DNA of 64,000 bases, from NCBI GenBank assembly GCA_025200525.1, contig CM045759.1, positions 2,604,001 to 2,668,000 on the forward strand, given 5' to 3'. The stretch is from Camellia lanceoleosa (taxonomy: Eukaryota; Streptophyta; Magnoliopsida; Ericales; Theaceae). The notes beneath the pieces were generated by a model. It was given only the letters and a program-made list of their open reading frames with translations. It was not told where the DNA came from and searched no databases. This document shows positions 11,808-24,280 of the stretch, piece by piece. The stretch's first letter is position 1. The number at the start of each line of letters is the position of its first letter. A program made the translations under genes and the position numbers.

Positions 11808-12545
11808 TGTACGAAGGTGATTTTCACACTATGAAGAAAGGTTGAACTTTGTAGAAGAACAGCATGCTCTAGGAATTGAAGATCTGCATAGAACAACAAA
11901 CGGTGAGGTTTCCCAACTGGGGTTTGGTCGGAAACTCCTCCGATGGTAAAGTTAGAAACTCAGGGAGAGTAAGAAGAGAGAATACAAAGAGTGTATGTAT
12001 GTTAAGTGTGTAGATTTCGGATCCCTTGAGGGTGAATAGTGCTCACATTTTATAGGAGAATGTTGCTTGTCCTTCAAGACCTTCTTTCTCCACAATTTGT
12101 CCAATGTGTCTTCTTCGTGGTCGTCTCCCATTGGAGGAGGACGACCACTCCGTCTGACACTCGGGTGCAAGTCTGTCTTGTTTGTCTCATTAGTGGTCGT
12201 CTCTCATTGGAGGAGGACGACCACTCTGCCTGACACTCAGATGCAGGTCTGTCATGTGTGCTCCTTGTCCCTCTACACTTTCATGTCTCCACGTCCTGTT
12301 CAGATAGAGAAAGAGAAGTAGAGTTGTTTGTCTCTTGTGAGCCCAAGAAAGATCTTTAGTGAATGGGCCTTCTCTAACTTGGTCCACTCTAGAATGGTTG
12401 TCCATATTGGAAGTACAACTTGTTGCTAGGTTAGCTTCGAAGCGAGCCTTGTACGTTGGGCCGAGCTTCTTAGTATCCACTTTGGAGTGACGCTCATACA
12501 TTGGGCCGAACTCCTATGATTGTCTTGTTTCGGAGCAAGTGTTGG
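11808..12545 (-). repeat. 3' LTR of Tat-1, first part
   Basis: Collinear with 32494-33240 of the other LTR; starts TGTACGAAGGTGATTTTC on plus. The remainder of the LTR resumes at 21660 after the nested element. The two parts sum to 828 bp against 830 bp for the intact LTR. A short tandem repeat of tcgtctcccattggaggagg type lies at 12118-12235. Confidence 0.88.
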
Positions 12546-15059
12546 TGTCACGACCCAAACCCGCCCCTATGGGTCTAGCATCGTAACCGGCCAGTAATCC
12601 TTAGATTACCAAAGGCCTCTGAACCAAATAACAAATATTAAGGGGCTAGCGGAAGCAGAATATATAAATATAAATGTCCAATGAGCTGTGTTGACTTACA
12701 TGAAACAGGATATTTTAAAACTTTAATTACATAATTAGTAGTCAACCACACGTTATACCACACACATTACAGATTCGTAAATACAGCCAACATAAATTAA
12801 ATAAAGATCCAAACATATGTAGGACTAATCGGGACTTGAACCCAAGACACTTCGGGAACCTCCACGTGAGGCACAATGGTTGGCTGACAACAGAACACAG
12901 CCCCCCACAAAACCTTCGGGCTTGCACTCCACAATGCTCACCTATATACATATATATACAAACAGTGAGCTAAAGCCCAGTGAATAACATTAAGGTAAAG
13001 GGGTTAGTGAACGAATTCCGAACATTTCATATGTATAAAACAGATCATAGCATAATCATGGTCATTTCATATCAGAACATAATAATGGCATATCCCATAG
13101 AACATATCACATATCACATAACGTCTTCCGACAAGAGTAACCAGTCCCGGACACCGATTAAACACATATCACCACAATGAAGTGGCTAACGAGATCTCGT
13201 AACTACCATGGACCCGCATTTTCATGCCGTCCCCCATGACTTGGGACTATCTATGGATGCCATAATAGATTTCAAACATGGATCTTCGTTCACCGAAACA
13301 TATATCATTTCAGAAATCATAGCTTGATATATCACATTTGGAACATAATTTCATATAAACGTATCTTTACGATAACATTACTCACAGTGGTTCCGTAGAT
13401 GGTCAATCACTTCTCGGACGTTGACCTACAATCACAAAATACATAGCACCAACGAATCTTATCATTACTTATTCATATGGCCATTAAGGCTTAGCTTACA
13501 TCACGTTGGTTCATGTTTATTCTTATCACATGGCTTAGAACACACACACCCTTGTAATCTCTTAGTGTGATTAATACTTGTTATAATGCTCAACTCACAC
13601 GTACATTTGTCGTTCAAAATCTTGTTATATTCTTTTCTTAGTGTGTGTTTCTAGCCCATAACCTCATTACTATAGCTTAATTAAGACTTAGGAATGCTTA
13701 AGATGCAATGAGGTTGTCAAAACATGTTTTGGAACACTTAGGCAAAATTTCAGAGTTTTAAGTCCTCACTCGAGCGAAGATTTCCTCGCTCGAGCGAGCA
13801 TGCAGAAATGACACTCCGCTCGAGCGTAGACTTCCTCGCTCGAGCGGACATGCAAAGATGTGAGTGGTCGCTCGAGCGCACATTCCTTCGCTCGAGCGAT
13901 CTGTAAATTTTGCAAAACTTCTGGGAGCTCGAAATTTATGCTCGAACGGACTCTTGGTCGCTCGAGCGAAGTGCACAATCTCAGAGTGGTCGCTCGAGCA
14001 AGAAACCCTTCGCTCGAGCAAAACTACAAAACCTGGAAGTTTCAGATTGCAGCCCCCAAGTTCAAATTCGACATTCAACCTTGCAAAACTCATCTCTTGG
14101 GCCCTAAAACTTGAGATAACCCAGAAAACTTGTAGAATATGAAAGTTCAAAGATCAATTTATAAAAATCATGGCCCAAGGTTTGTCAAAACTCATATTTT
14201 CAACTTAAGACATGATGAATGCTCAAGAACACCACATGCATGGACTTTTCTTGTTTCAAATCTCTTAAAGCATGATTAAACACCATGAAATAATTGGAAA
14301 CTTGATGATTTGATGGAAAAACAAGATGAATGGCCAAAATGTAGAAGATGTTAAAACATGCATGGAGGAAACCTTTGAAATCAAACCCAAAACTTGGAAA
14401 TTTATGCATGCATGCATGATTTGAGCTACAATTCCTCCTTCTAAGCTCCATTACATGATTAAACCCATAATCTTGAAGAAATCTCATACTAAGTGACTTA
14501 GGTTCACAAATTAGAGGTTGAATTCTCACCTAGAGTCTTCAATTCAAGGTAGAGCAGCTCAATGTTTGTAAAATTCCTGTAATCTTCCAAGTCTCCTAGC
14601 CAATATTTGGTGAAATCCACTCTCTCTCTCTCTACACTCTTACTCTCGGTTTTGGCTCTCAAGAATGAGCTGAGAAAATGTGTTGTAATGTACATGAATG
14701 AGTCTCAATAAAATTGTAGAGATAGGCCACTAAGTGGCAATTCAGTAAATAACGAAACTAATGCGATTTAACTTTATTTAGGCTAATTTAATCATACCAA
14801 ATCTCATTTTAATTAAATATGCCATAATGTTCTAAAAATTCCAATGAACATATTGGTGTAAACAATTCCGGGTTTGGATGCCGATAAAGCTTTCAATTTT
14901 ACAATTTAAACCATTAAGCATTGACAGATGATTTAACGGTCAACAGATAGGCGACCAATTATGTTACAAATTACCTATTAATCCCATCATCAATCTTAAT
15001 CACTTAATTAACATCCTTAATTACTGATTAGCGGCTAATTACGGATCGGGGTTATTACA
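12546..15059 (-). repeat. 3' LTR of the gag-only element
   Basis: 2514 bp. Contains the CTCGAG palindrome cluster at 13770-14025 and, near its 5' end on minus, a short CT-rich tract (ctctctctctct, 14623-14634). Immediately internal on plus is tcttccccccttaaaag, the complement of the polypurine tract. Confidence 0.92.
13770..14025. repeat. Cluster of CGCTCGAGCG palindromes in the LTR
   Basis: About ten copies of cgctcgagcg or one-base variants in about 255 bp, mostly spaced 25-40 bp apart with variable linkers. The surroundings are AT-rich, so this GC-rich dyad array is strongly non-random. It recurs at 20385-20620 in the other LTR with one copy fewer. Confidence 0.85.
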
Positions 15060-17847
15060 GTCTTCCCCCCTTAAAAGAGTTTGGTCCCCAAACTCGAGTC
15101 ATCTTATATCATAAACAAATAACTCTAACTCTTGTCAAAACAGAAACATAATTATATGCAGAAGTTGGAGTTCGTATTAACACAGTCTAGAACAGATTCA
15201 GATACATGTTTATTTTCATATTCTTGTCCAGATCACACATGGATGTCACATTTCTTGTTCAAACATACATAGTGCATCCATTAGCATTAACAGAACAAAA
15301 CAAAACGCATAAGTGTAACGAGCGAGCAAGTGAGCCCCCATGATAAGGCCACCCAGATGCGGTAATGAGTGCAGACAGATATAAGTTCCATACAGAACCT
15401 CCGATCTGGGGTAACGACTAACAGAATCTTGATTTATATACATATAAATGTTCGGATTTCGCACAAGGTCAAACATGGTACACCCATTAGTTATCAAATA
15501 CATTTGGTCCAAAGACCCACATACATAGCCATGGTATTGTCACCCCTAAGCAAGGGCCATTATCCACGGTATTCTTACCCCCGGGCGAGGGCCATAGGAA
15601 CTAAGGGTGCCACAAACTTTTCAGAAAACTGGACATTCATTTAGTATGCAACATATAACATTTCATAAAGCAAAACTTATTTCATGACATAGAGCATAAA
15701 TACAGTTGCACACAACTTCACTGCATTAACACACAATACTCACATCAAACACTTATCAGGGTTATAAATTGGTACTGATCTCATTTTCATAAGTAATTTT
15801 CCCCCCGTTAAGTTACAGAAATTTGGTTTATTCGTTTCCGAGTCAATCATTCGATCTTTGTTCAATTTGGTTCTCAATTCGGTATTCTATCACAGTCAAT
15901 CCAAGTCATTCTGAAGTTATCCGGAATACAAGGTAATTTCGTACAAGTTATTAGTAAACGAAACTCTGAAGTAACCATTCATATACTTTCCCCCAATCTC
16001 AGTTTTTACAGATTCAATCATACTGTGTGTCGATACAGAAGTAGCCATACTTACTACATACACTTCCAGATAGACGAAGTTCATAATCAAACCAGTCTGC
16101 TATCAACAGATTCCATTAGTTTTAAAATACAGTAACCCAGAAGTAATCATTCTCTAGTCAAACAAGTTCATGGCCAAAACGGTAATACCAGGTAATTAAT
16201 CACATGTCATATATATACAGTATTCCCATATCTCCCAAGCATAAGGTACCAGATTTCATAGTCGTATAGTCTGCTACTAACGGTTTACATTCTTTCTAAG
16301 TGTTCAAGGCCAATTCAAATTTTCATTCGATTAATTCCCTTAGCAGCACAGCCCTGTCATTCAGTCATAAGCAATTTACAATTCCTCATAATGTAATCAA
16401 ATTATATAGTAGCTCTCAATAAGGGTCTCCTCAGGTCAAATCAATAAAAGTTCTACCCGACCGTTTCAGATGAATTTCTACCCAGCCTTATCAAAGAATA
16501 GTTCAAGTATGAGCCATCAAACAGAAGTTCTATCAATCATACAAAGGTCTCATCAAACCACGGTTCTATTAGATTAGATCAGGTAAAGGTTCTTTCCTTA
16601 TCACTCTCCGACGAGGTACATCACTTCTATGGTTCATACTCCATTCGCTTAGGTGTATAGTCAATAGTCTTACGGTTGTTCTAAGTTTCTCGGTTCTCAA
16701 ATCACAGCAAAGTTATGAATCACAGTAGTTCAAATCAAAGAGTTCAGGTCATATACAATTTTACATTCTCCAAGTAAGTTCACATGTGGTACACAGGTAT
16801 ATAGTTGTTCATATCAAAAGTAGGCATCACATTCGATATAACAATTCCCCAACTGAGTTCATGTAAGCATAAGGTATACAAGAGTAGATCGTTATACAGA
16901 AGTTTCAAATTGATCATACAGTCATTAAAGCATAGGCTCACTGGTCTGGTCAACAGTCTAGTCAATGTTCAACAATCACAGTCCATAGTTCAGAGGTCAT
17001 CATATGGGGTTTTTACTTAGTCATACAATCCCATAGTCAAAATTCCAATGGTCAAATTATCAAAACAAATATCATATCAATCATTCCGAGCAAAGGTATA
17101 GCCATATATGTACATGTTCAAAGTCTAATGACATTCCCAAGCATAGGTAATTATTAGCAGAGGTTCACAGTATTGCACATACAGTTCACACCAAACAGTA
17201 GGTCTCAGAATATTCATTAATCACAGTTCGATCCTATCAGTTCTAATAGTCTCACAGATGAGGACATACATATATGTATTGATACGAGTCTAGGATCAAT
17301 TGTCATATAAGCATTCGTTCGCAAATTCATAAGCAGAAGTTCATTCTTCCCAACTGACATAGGTTCTCAATTTTAGCAATTCCCTACGTAACTGATTCAT
17401 ATACACAATTTGAGATCACGGGTCAAGTCATTTGATGATATCAATCGATATATAACGGTTTAATTCTAGTCATGGTCATACAGATTTCCCAGTTACAGTC
17501 AATCATAATACGTCCCCACATTCAACAGTTCTAGCATAGTTCAAAAGTTCATACTTAACAGTTCATATTAGATTTTCACAATACGGTACAAAGGTTTAAC
17601 CCGACAAATTCCCACTGTTCCCAAGTTCTAATAATTTCCGAGGCACAAGTGGTTCGTTCAGTTCACAAGGTTCAATTATCATGGGTTCATAATTCTAACA
17701 ATTCAAACTACCCAATTAACACGTCCACCATCTATATCATATCAACTAAGAAACATATGATTCACACACAAATTCCCATAAAACAATTACATATGGTTAG
17801 GGTAATACCTGCGTTGGTCATTTCAGTGTTCTGAGCATTTTCTGAAA
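15060..17847. other. Noncoding interior of the gag-only element
   Basis: Where pol would be expected, about 2.8 kb shows no long frame on either strand and no RT, RNase H or integrase motif. It is rich in short phrases such as gttcatat, cacagttc and aagttc. It begins with the polypurine tract complement (15061-15073). Confidence 0.7.
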
Positions 17848-18816
17848 CTAGGGTGTAGATTTAGGCTTTTTGTTGTTCGGATGAGTTCGCGGGCAAGATT
17901 TAGCCAAGTGCCCCTTCTGACCACATCTAAAACAAGCTCCTGACAAACGACGACAAATGCCCCAATGTTGTTTCCCACATTCTCTACAGACAGGTATATC
18001 TTTAGTTACATTACTCCCCTGACCTTCTTTATTCACAGTTATTGCCCCAAATTTTTCAGTTGTAGAGGTCATCGAATTACCAGTCACTTCAACTTTTTGT
18101 TTCTTCTGTTTCATTCTTTCTGATTCAATTGATGGGGTTGATTTTGATATTTTCAAGGCTGCTATGTTTGCTTTGTACATTAAGGCCCTATCAAGAACAT
18201 CCACATACTTTGGTAATTTTAAGATGCCGACTCGGTCATACACCTCTAAGTCAAACCCACCTTCAAATTTCCTAGCCTTTTTGTCATCAGTGTCAATCAT
18301 GTGGGGTGCATATCGGGCCAGTTCGGTGAATTTTGTTTCATATTCAGCCACAGTCATTTTGCATTGTTTCAATTGTATAAATTCAGATACTTTCCTATCC
18401 CGGATGCATTGGGAAAAATATTTTTCGAAGAAAATTTCTTTAAATCTATCCCAGGTCACTCCCTCACTATCATTTCGGACTAACATCCACCATCTCCTAG
18501 CTTCTTCTTTAAGTGTGAATGTTGCCAACAAAACTTTCTATGCCTCAGTACACGGAAATACCTCAAATATTTTCTCGGTTTCTAAAACCCAAGCCTCAGC
18601 TTTTAACGGTTCAATACCCCCCAGAAATTTAGGTGGTTTCATCTTATTGTATTTCTGTGTCAGTTCTATCATATCATAATTAGCTGGTTCAGGTACACAT
18701 GTTTGCCCTTGTTGCTGTTGTTTCAGATTTTCAGTTAAGGCTTCAACCATTTCCTCTAGCCGGCTAATTCTAGCGTCAGAAGATTCAGATTCGTCTACGT
18801 TCCTTGTTCTTTCCAT
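17848..18816 (-). pseudogene. gag of the nested element, one nonsense mutation
   Basis: Encodes the capsid/nucleocapsid polyprotein of the element. The start at 18816 (MERTRNVDESESSDARISRL) opens a coiled-coil-like N-terminus. A retrotransposon gag domain follows, with typical EARRWW and a long helical region. A first zinc-knuckle-like CRECGKQHWGIC precedes a standard CX2CX4HX4C knuckle (CFRCGQKGHLAKSC) near the C-terminus. A single in-frame TAG at about 18535-18537 splits it into 92- and 227-residue parts; the context suggests a former CAG glutamine codon. It is otherwise open, so decay is recent. The double-knuckle pattern is typical of Tekay/Del-like gag. No protease or pol follows. Confidence 0.88.
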
Positions 18817-19146
18817 TTATCTATACAGAAGCAGGGTGCTTGTCAATACAAGGAAAGTTCTTACAAATTTCACATTTTATTTCGTACCAGACGTGTTTAC
18901 ACTTCAAGTTCAATTCAGATACAGTCACATGATTCTTTACTTTCATACGTTCGTGTTCATACAGGTTTTACATTCGGTATTTGAAATTGTCAGGACATGT
19001 TATTCCATTTAACTCTGTGATCATGCATATAGGTTCAATTTCGATTCATCTATGTTCACATAGTTACACATGATAATGCAATGTCCCTATTTCATTTCTA
19101 GGACATCCTATAGCTCATATGGACACGTGTGTGCGGTATAACTCGT

Positions 19147-19158
19147 GCTCTGATACCA
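19147..19158 (-). promoter_or_regulatory. Primer-binding site for initiator tRNA-Met
   Basis: On the minus strand, TGGTATCAGAGC lies 3 nt after the 5' LTR end. It is complementary to the 3' end of plant initiator tRNA-Met and primes first-strand synthesis. Confidence 0.9.
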
Positions 19159-19161
19159 CTC

Positions 19162-21654
19162 TGTCACGACCCAAACCCGCCCCTATGGGTCTAGCATCGT
19201 AACCGGCCAGTAATCCTTAGATTACCAAAAGCCTCTGAACCAAATAACAAATATTAAGGGGCTAGCGGAAGCAGAATATATAAATATAAATGTCCAATGA
19301 GCTGTGTTGACTTACATGAAACAGGATATTTTAAAACTTTAATTACATAATTAGTAGTCAACCACACGTTATACCACACACATTACAGATTCTTAAATAC
19401 AGCCAATATAAATTAAATAAAGATCCAAACATATGCAGGACTAATCGGGACTTGAACCCAAGACACTTCGGGAACCTCCACGTGAGGCACAATGGTTGGC
19501 TGACAACAGAACACAGCCCCCCACAAAACCTTCGGGCTTGCCCTCCAGAATGCTCACCTATATACATAGATATACAAACAGTGAGCTAAAGCCCAGTGAA
19601 TAACATTAAGGTAAAGGGGTTAGTGAACGAATTCCGAACATTTCATATGTATAAAACAGATCATAGCATAATCATAGTCATCTCATATCAGAACATAATA
19701 ATGGCATATCCCATAGAACATATCACATATCACATAACGTCTTCCAACTAGAGTAACCGGTCCCGGACACCGATTAAACACATATCACCACAATGAAGTG
19801 GCTAACGAGATCTCGTAACTGTCATGGACCCGCATTTTCATGCCGTCCCCCATGACTTGGGACTATCTATGGATGCCATAATAGATTTCAAACATGGATC
19901 TTCGTTCACCGAAACATATATCATTTTAGAAATCATAGCTTGATATATCACATTTGGAACATAATTTCATATAAACGTATCTTTACGATAACATTACTCA
20001 CAGTGGTTCCGTAGATGGTCAATCACTTCTCGGACATTGACCTACAATCACAAAATACATAGCACCAACGAATCTTATCATTACTTATTCATGTGGCCAT
20101 TAAGGCTTAGCTTACATCACGTTGGTTCATGTTTATTCTTATCACATGGCTTAGAACACACACACCCTTGTAATCTCTTAGTGTGATTAATACTTGTTAT
20201 AATGCTCAACTCACACGTACATTTGTCGTTCAAAATCTTGTTATATTCTTTTCTTAGTGTGTGTTTCTAGCCCATAACCTCATTACTATAACTTAATTAA
20301 GACTTAGGAATGCTTAAGATGCAATGAGGTTGTCAAAACATGTTTTGGAACACTTAGGCAAAATTTCGGAATTTTAAGTCCTCGCTCGAGCAAAGATTTC
20401 CTCGCTCGAGCGAGCATGCAGAAATGACACTCCGCTCGAGCGTAGACTTCCTTGCTCGAGCGGACATGCAAAGATGTGAGTGGTCGCTCGAGCGCACATT
20501 TCTTCGCTCAAGCAATCTGTAAATTTTGCAAAACTTCTAGGAGCTCGAAATTTACGCTCGAGCGGACTCTTGGTCGCTCGAGCGAAGTGCACAATCTCAG
20601 AGTGGTCGCTCGAGCGAGACTACAAAACTTGGAAGTTTCAGATTGCAACCCCCAAGTTCAAATTCGACATTCAACCTTGCAAAACTCATCTCTTGGGCCC
20701 TAAAACTTGAGATAACCTAGAAAACTTGTAGAATATGAAAGTTCAAAGATCAATTTATAAAAATCATGGCCCAAGGTTTGTCAAAACTCATATTTTCAAC
20801 TTAAGACATGATGAATGCTCAAGAACACCACATGCATGGACTTTTCTTGTTTCAAATCTCTTAAAGCATGATCAAACACCATGAAATAATTGGAAACTTG
20901 ATGATTTGATGGAAAAACAAGATGAATGGCCAAAATGTAGAAGATGTTAAAACATGCATGGAGGAAACCTTTGAAATCAAACCCAAAACTTGGAAATTTA
21001 TGCATGCATGCATGATTTGAGCTACAATTCCTCCTTCTAAGCTCCATTACATGATTAAACCCATAATCTTGAAGAAATCTCATACTAAGTGACTTAGGTT
21101 CACAAATTAGAGGTTGAATTCTCACCTAGAGTCTTCAATTCAAGGTATAGCAGCTCAATGTTTGTAAAATTCCTGTAATCTTCCAAGTCTCCTAGCCAAT
21201 ATTTGGTGAAATCCACTCTCTCTCTCTCTACACTCTTACTCTTGGTTTTGGCTCTCAAGAATGAGCTGAGAAAATGTGTTGTAATGTACATGAATGAGTC
21301 TCAATAAAATTGTAGAGATAGGCCACTAAGTGGCAATTCAGTAAATAACGAAACTAATGCGATTTAACTTTATTTAGGCTAATTTAATCATACCAAATCT
21401 CATTTTAATTAAATATGCCATAATGTTCTAAAAATTCCAATGAACATATTGGTGTAAACAATTCCGGGTTTGGATGCCGATAAGGCTTTCAATTTTAAAT
21501 TTAAACCATTAAGCATTGACAGATGATTTAACGGTCAACAGATAGGCGACCAATTATGTTACAAATTACCTATTAATCCCATCATCAATCTTAATCACTT
21601 AATTAACATCCTTAATTACTGATTAGCGGCTAATTACGGATCGGGGTTATTACA
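19162..21654 (-). repeat. 5' LTR of the gag-only element
   Basis: 2493 bp, nearly identical to 12546-15059. The main size difference is the loss of about 22 bp between two neighbouring CTCGAG palindromes near 20610, consistent with slippage between direct copies. Confidence 0.92.
20385..20620. repeat. Cluster of CGCTCGAGCG palindromes, second LTR
   Basis: Counterpart of 13770-14025. Several copies carry C-to-T or G-to-A changes in the CG steps (for example cgctcaagca), and one unit is deleted. Confidence 0.85.
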
Positions 21655-21659
21655 GTTGG

Positions 21660-21749
21660 CCATAGGGCCGAGGTCCAACCTAGCTCAACCTTGGAGTGAG
21701 CATAACATTGGGCCTAGCACCAAGACTTGATTAATTTTTACCCACTTCA
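21660..21749 (-). repeat. 3' LTR of Tat-1, second part
   Basis: Continues the LTR broken at 12545 and matches 33240-33323. It ends ttaatttttacccacttca. The next bases on plus, tttgcccttgg, are the reverse of a purine-rich tract CCAAGGGCAAA that fits the polypurine primer site. Confidence 0.85.
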
Positions 21750-24280
21750 TTTGCCCTTGGCTTACGTTTATGTTAGCGAAGTGAAAGCCAATTTCGTCAC
21801 CAACTTCAAAGTTTGGTTGGTCACAACTTGATTTGAGCTTTACGGGTTGAATTCAAAATTATTGTTCAACTCAGTGTTTGTGTTGCGTCTAGCTTGGTTT
21901 TCGTTGTAGCTCGATGGTGTCCCCAAACTGAACATGTGCATCCTCATTAGCCTCGTAATTACCTATCTTGGTGCTTTCTTGATTGGCTGAGCGTCGCTAC
22001 TTGACTTGAAAATATATATATATATATATAATATTTATTTTTAATTTATATATATATTTTAATGTTCATCAATTGGGCTAAGCAACTCAACGGTGCTTCA
22101 AAGCAGTCTAAACGTGCCTTATCACAGCCAATTTCTAAGTTGTTTTGATAATGTTGATGGGTAATGCTTTGTGGGCCGTACCCTAATTTTCATGCATGGT
22201 AATAGCATGCAAATATTATTTACTAGGTGCTTGATGTTGTATTGCACTTGGTGAAATGGATGTGGGGCCTACAAACTTAGTATTCTACTTAATCAAATTT
22301 TGTAAGTGTGCCATGGAAGTGTTTGGTGGACCATGTGCTGATTTCATGCTTGATTGGTTTGCACGTCAGTTAACCGAGCAAGTCGTTGATGAGCCAAGCA
22401 ATTTGACATTATTTAATATGATTATTTTGTTCTTATTTGAAAGACATTGGCTCTATCTGTTCGGTTCCACTTGTAGGAGATAAATTGTTGGTGGCCTTAA
22501 TGCTTGGTCGGCCAAGTCTCGTTCCCTTACCCTGTTCGGCCCTAATTAATGCAACATTTTTCTTCCTTGGTTAGTCAACATCTTTCTTTACTTCATATCC
22601 AGCAACATTTTTCTTCCTTGGTCGTCTTTGTTGTTCGGTTGGTCAACCCACTTATGGCCTAATTTGCCCATCTTTTTCACACAAAAAATTGGATTTCCAG
22701 AACTTGAGTTTGCTCAATGATCTACTGAGCTATTTGGTGGTGCGTCAAACACACACATGCCTTGCTCAGCTCGCCTGAAAAGTTATTTAGAGTTAGGCCG
22801 ACTTCATACTTGGTCGTCACTGTTTTGAGTACCCTTTAGCTCAATCTAAAGTGTGTTGGCTGACCTGTTTGTGAGCATCGCAGCTCAGCCAGCCGTTATC
22901 TTGGCCTTGTCGCTGGACCTCAAGCTCGACCCTGAATATTGTTTTCACTCCGATTGTCGAACCATCACATGTCCATATCTAATTAGTTTGGTTGCTGCTC
23001 ATAACGTGACGTGAAACCAAGCCCATCTTAAATTTTTATTTTTTTTTAAAAGTAAGCAAACCCATCTTGTCTCATCTCTTTCTCACTCTAGAATTTGAAT
23101 TTCCTGACCCACTTTTCCCATGTCCTTGCTTAGTGTTCTTTGTTGGAACTGTTACAATTTATTGGTGCATGCATAGACCAGCTCGGTGATCACTAGTTTG
23201 TGCTCGTTTCATATTTTCAACGTTGTGCTCGGCTAGCCACCATCTTTGTCTTACCATTGGACTTCGAGTTCGGCACTGACGGACGTATATACTCGATTTT
23301 CGAGCTGCTACGTGTTTCTGTCTTGTTAGTGAGTTTGGCTGCTGACGTGACATGAAAAAGACCCACCAATTTTTTTAAAAATAAAATAGACCCATCTTGC
23401 CTCCACTTTTTTGCTTCAAAAAACACAGGATCCCTTTTTAAGAACAAGTACCCTTCTTTCTTTATCTTTATATTTTCTTTCCTTGGAACTTTAAAGTAAT
23501 TTTAAAATCTGAGAGCTTGACCTCTGGTCATTCTCTTTCTATAAATTCTAAATTTCTTTCCAGAAAGTTGATAGCTTGCATCAACGTTATGGTTTTCCAA
23601 CTTTCTCTCTTTAGAATTTCAAATCTTCATTCCAGAAAACTAACAGCTCGCCTACCAGCTTTGTTCTCTAATCTCCATCTTTCAACAGTTGTTGGGGTAA
23701 GGTTGTCGGCGTTCATGTCGCCGTTTACTCCTTTCTTGACAGTGGATTCGTTGATGCTTCATCTTTCACACTGTTGACTTATTTCAACTCTAGCCTGGTG
23801 GGTTTGTTTTTGCCATTGTTGACTCGTATCGCTGGCTTGGTCCTATAAGTTTTCCTGTAAGTTTTCGAACCCATTTGTCTTTGGATAAACTTTTCTTGTT
23901 GATTTTTGGTTGTTCCACCATATTATTGAGTCGTTCATTGTTTCTTCTCTAACAAATTTTTTTTTTTTTGATGTGATGCTAATCACAACGGGGATCTTCT
24001 CACTACCATTGTATCTTGTTGCCTTGAATCGGCATTGTAAGATATTGAACCTATGTATTTCTTTTTTAGTTTCACCATTGTCGTTTTAGTCAAGTGACTG
24101 CTTTATGATAGAAAGTGCCATTCATATATCTTGGGCTTTAACATTCGCTTTATAATTTTTGGCTTTGTTGAGCATTACACGTACAACATTGAGAGTTGCC
24201 TAGTATGTAGTTGCTTGGTCGACCATTGTACCTCCAACCTTGCAAGTTATCTTTAGTGTAGTTTGTGGAACATCGCACCT
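21750..24280. other. Long 3' region of Tat-1, noncoding
   Basis: Lies between the antisense coding relic and the 3' LTR. It has a (TA)n run at 22012-22030 and a 24-bp direct repeat (gcaacatttttcttccttgg, near 22550 and 22610). A diverged tandem duplication of about 160 bp is present (22885-23045 and 23228-23400, both containing agctcgg/cagcc, ttggac and gtgacgtga blocks). No pol-related sequence. Confidence 0.6.

Larger units (their letters stand above)
12546..21654 (-). mobile_element. Complete gag-only LTR retrotransposon (TR-GAG-like) nested in Tat-1
   Basis: Two 2.5-kb LTRs (12546-15059 and 19162-21654) enclose a 4.1-kb interior with a gag gene and no pol. Flanks are identical GTTGG (12541-12545 and 21655-21659), a perfect 5-bp TSD. 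On the minus strand the LTR runs TGTAATAACCCCGATCC to GGGTCGTGACA. A tRNA-iMet primer site TGGTATCAGAGC follows after 3 nt, and a polypurine tract AAGGGGGGAAGAC precedes the 3' LTR. The structure fits plant TR-GAG elements, which encode gag only and depend on a partner for pol. Gag type and primer site suggest descent from a Tekay/Del-like chromovirus. The LTRs differ by roughly 35-40 substitutions by eye (about 1.5%). Confidence 0.92.

Noticed and set aside
13758..14150. Overlapping Arg/Ser-rich frames (SLER, ARSSE phrases) on both strands
   Set aside because: Produced by the CTCGAG palindrome array in the LTR. Every frame and both strands give similar peptides, and the array is within a noncoding LTR.
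15060..17847. A hidden pol gene in the gag-only element
   Set aside because: No RT, integrase or RNase H motif on either strand and no long frame.
18164..18679. 171-residue plus-strand frame
   Set aside because: Shadow of the gag gene on the opposite strand.
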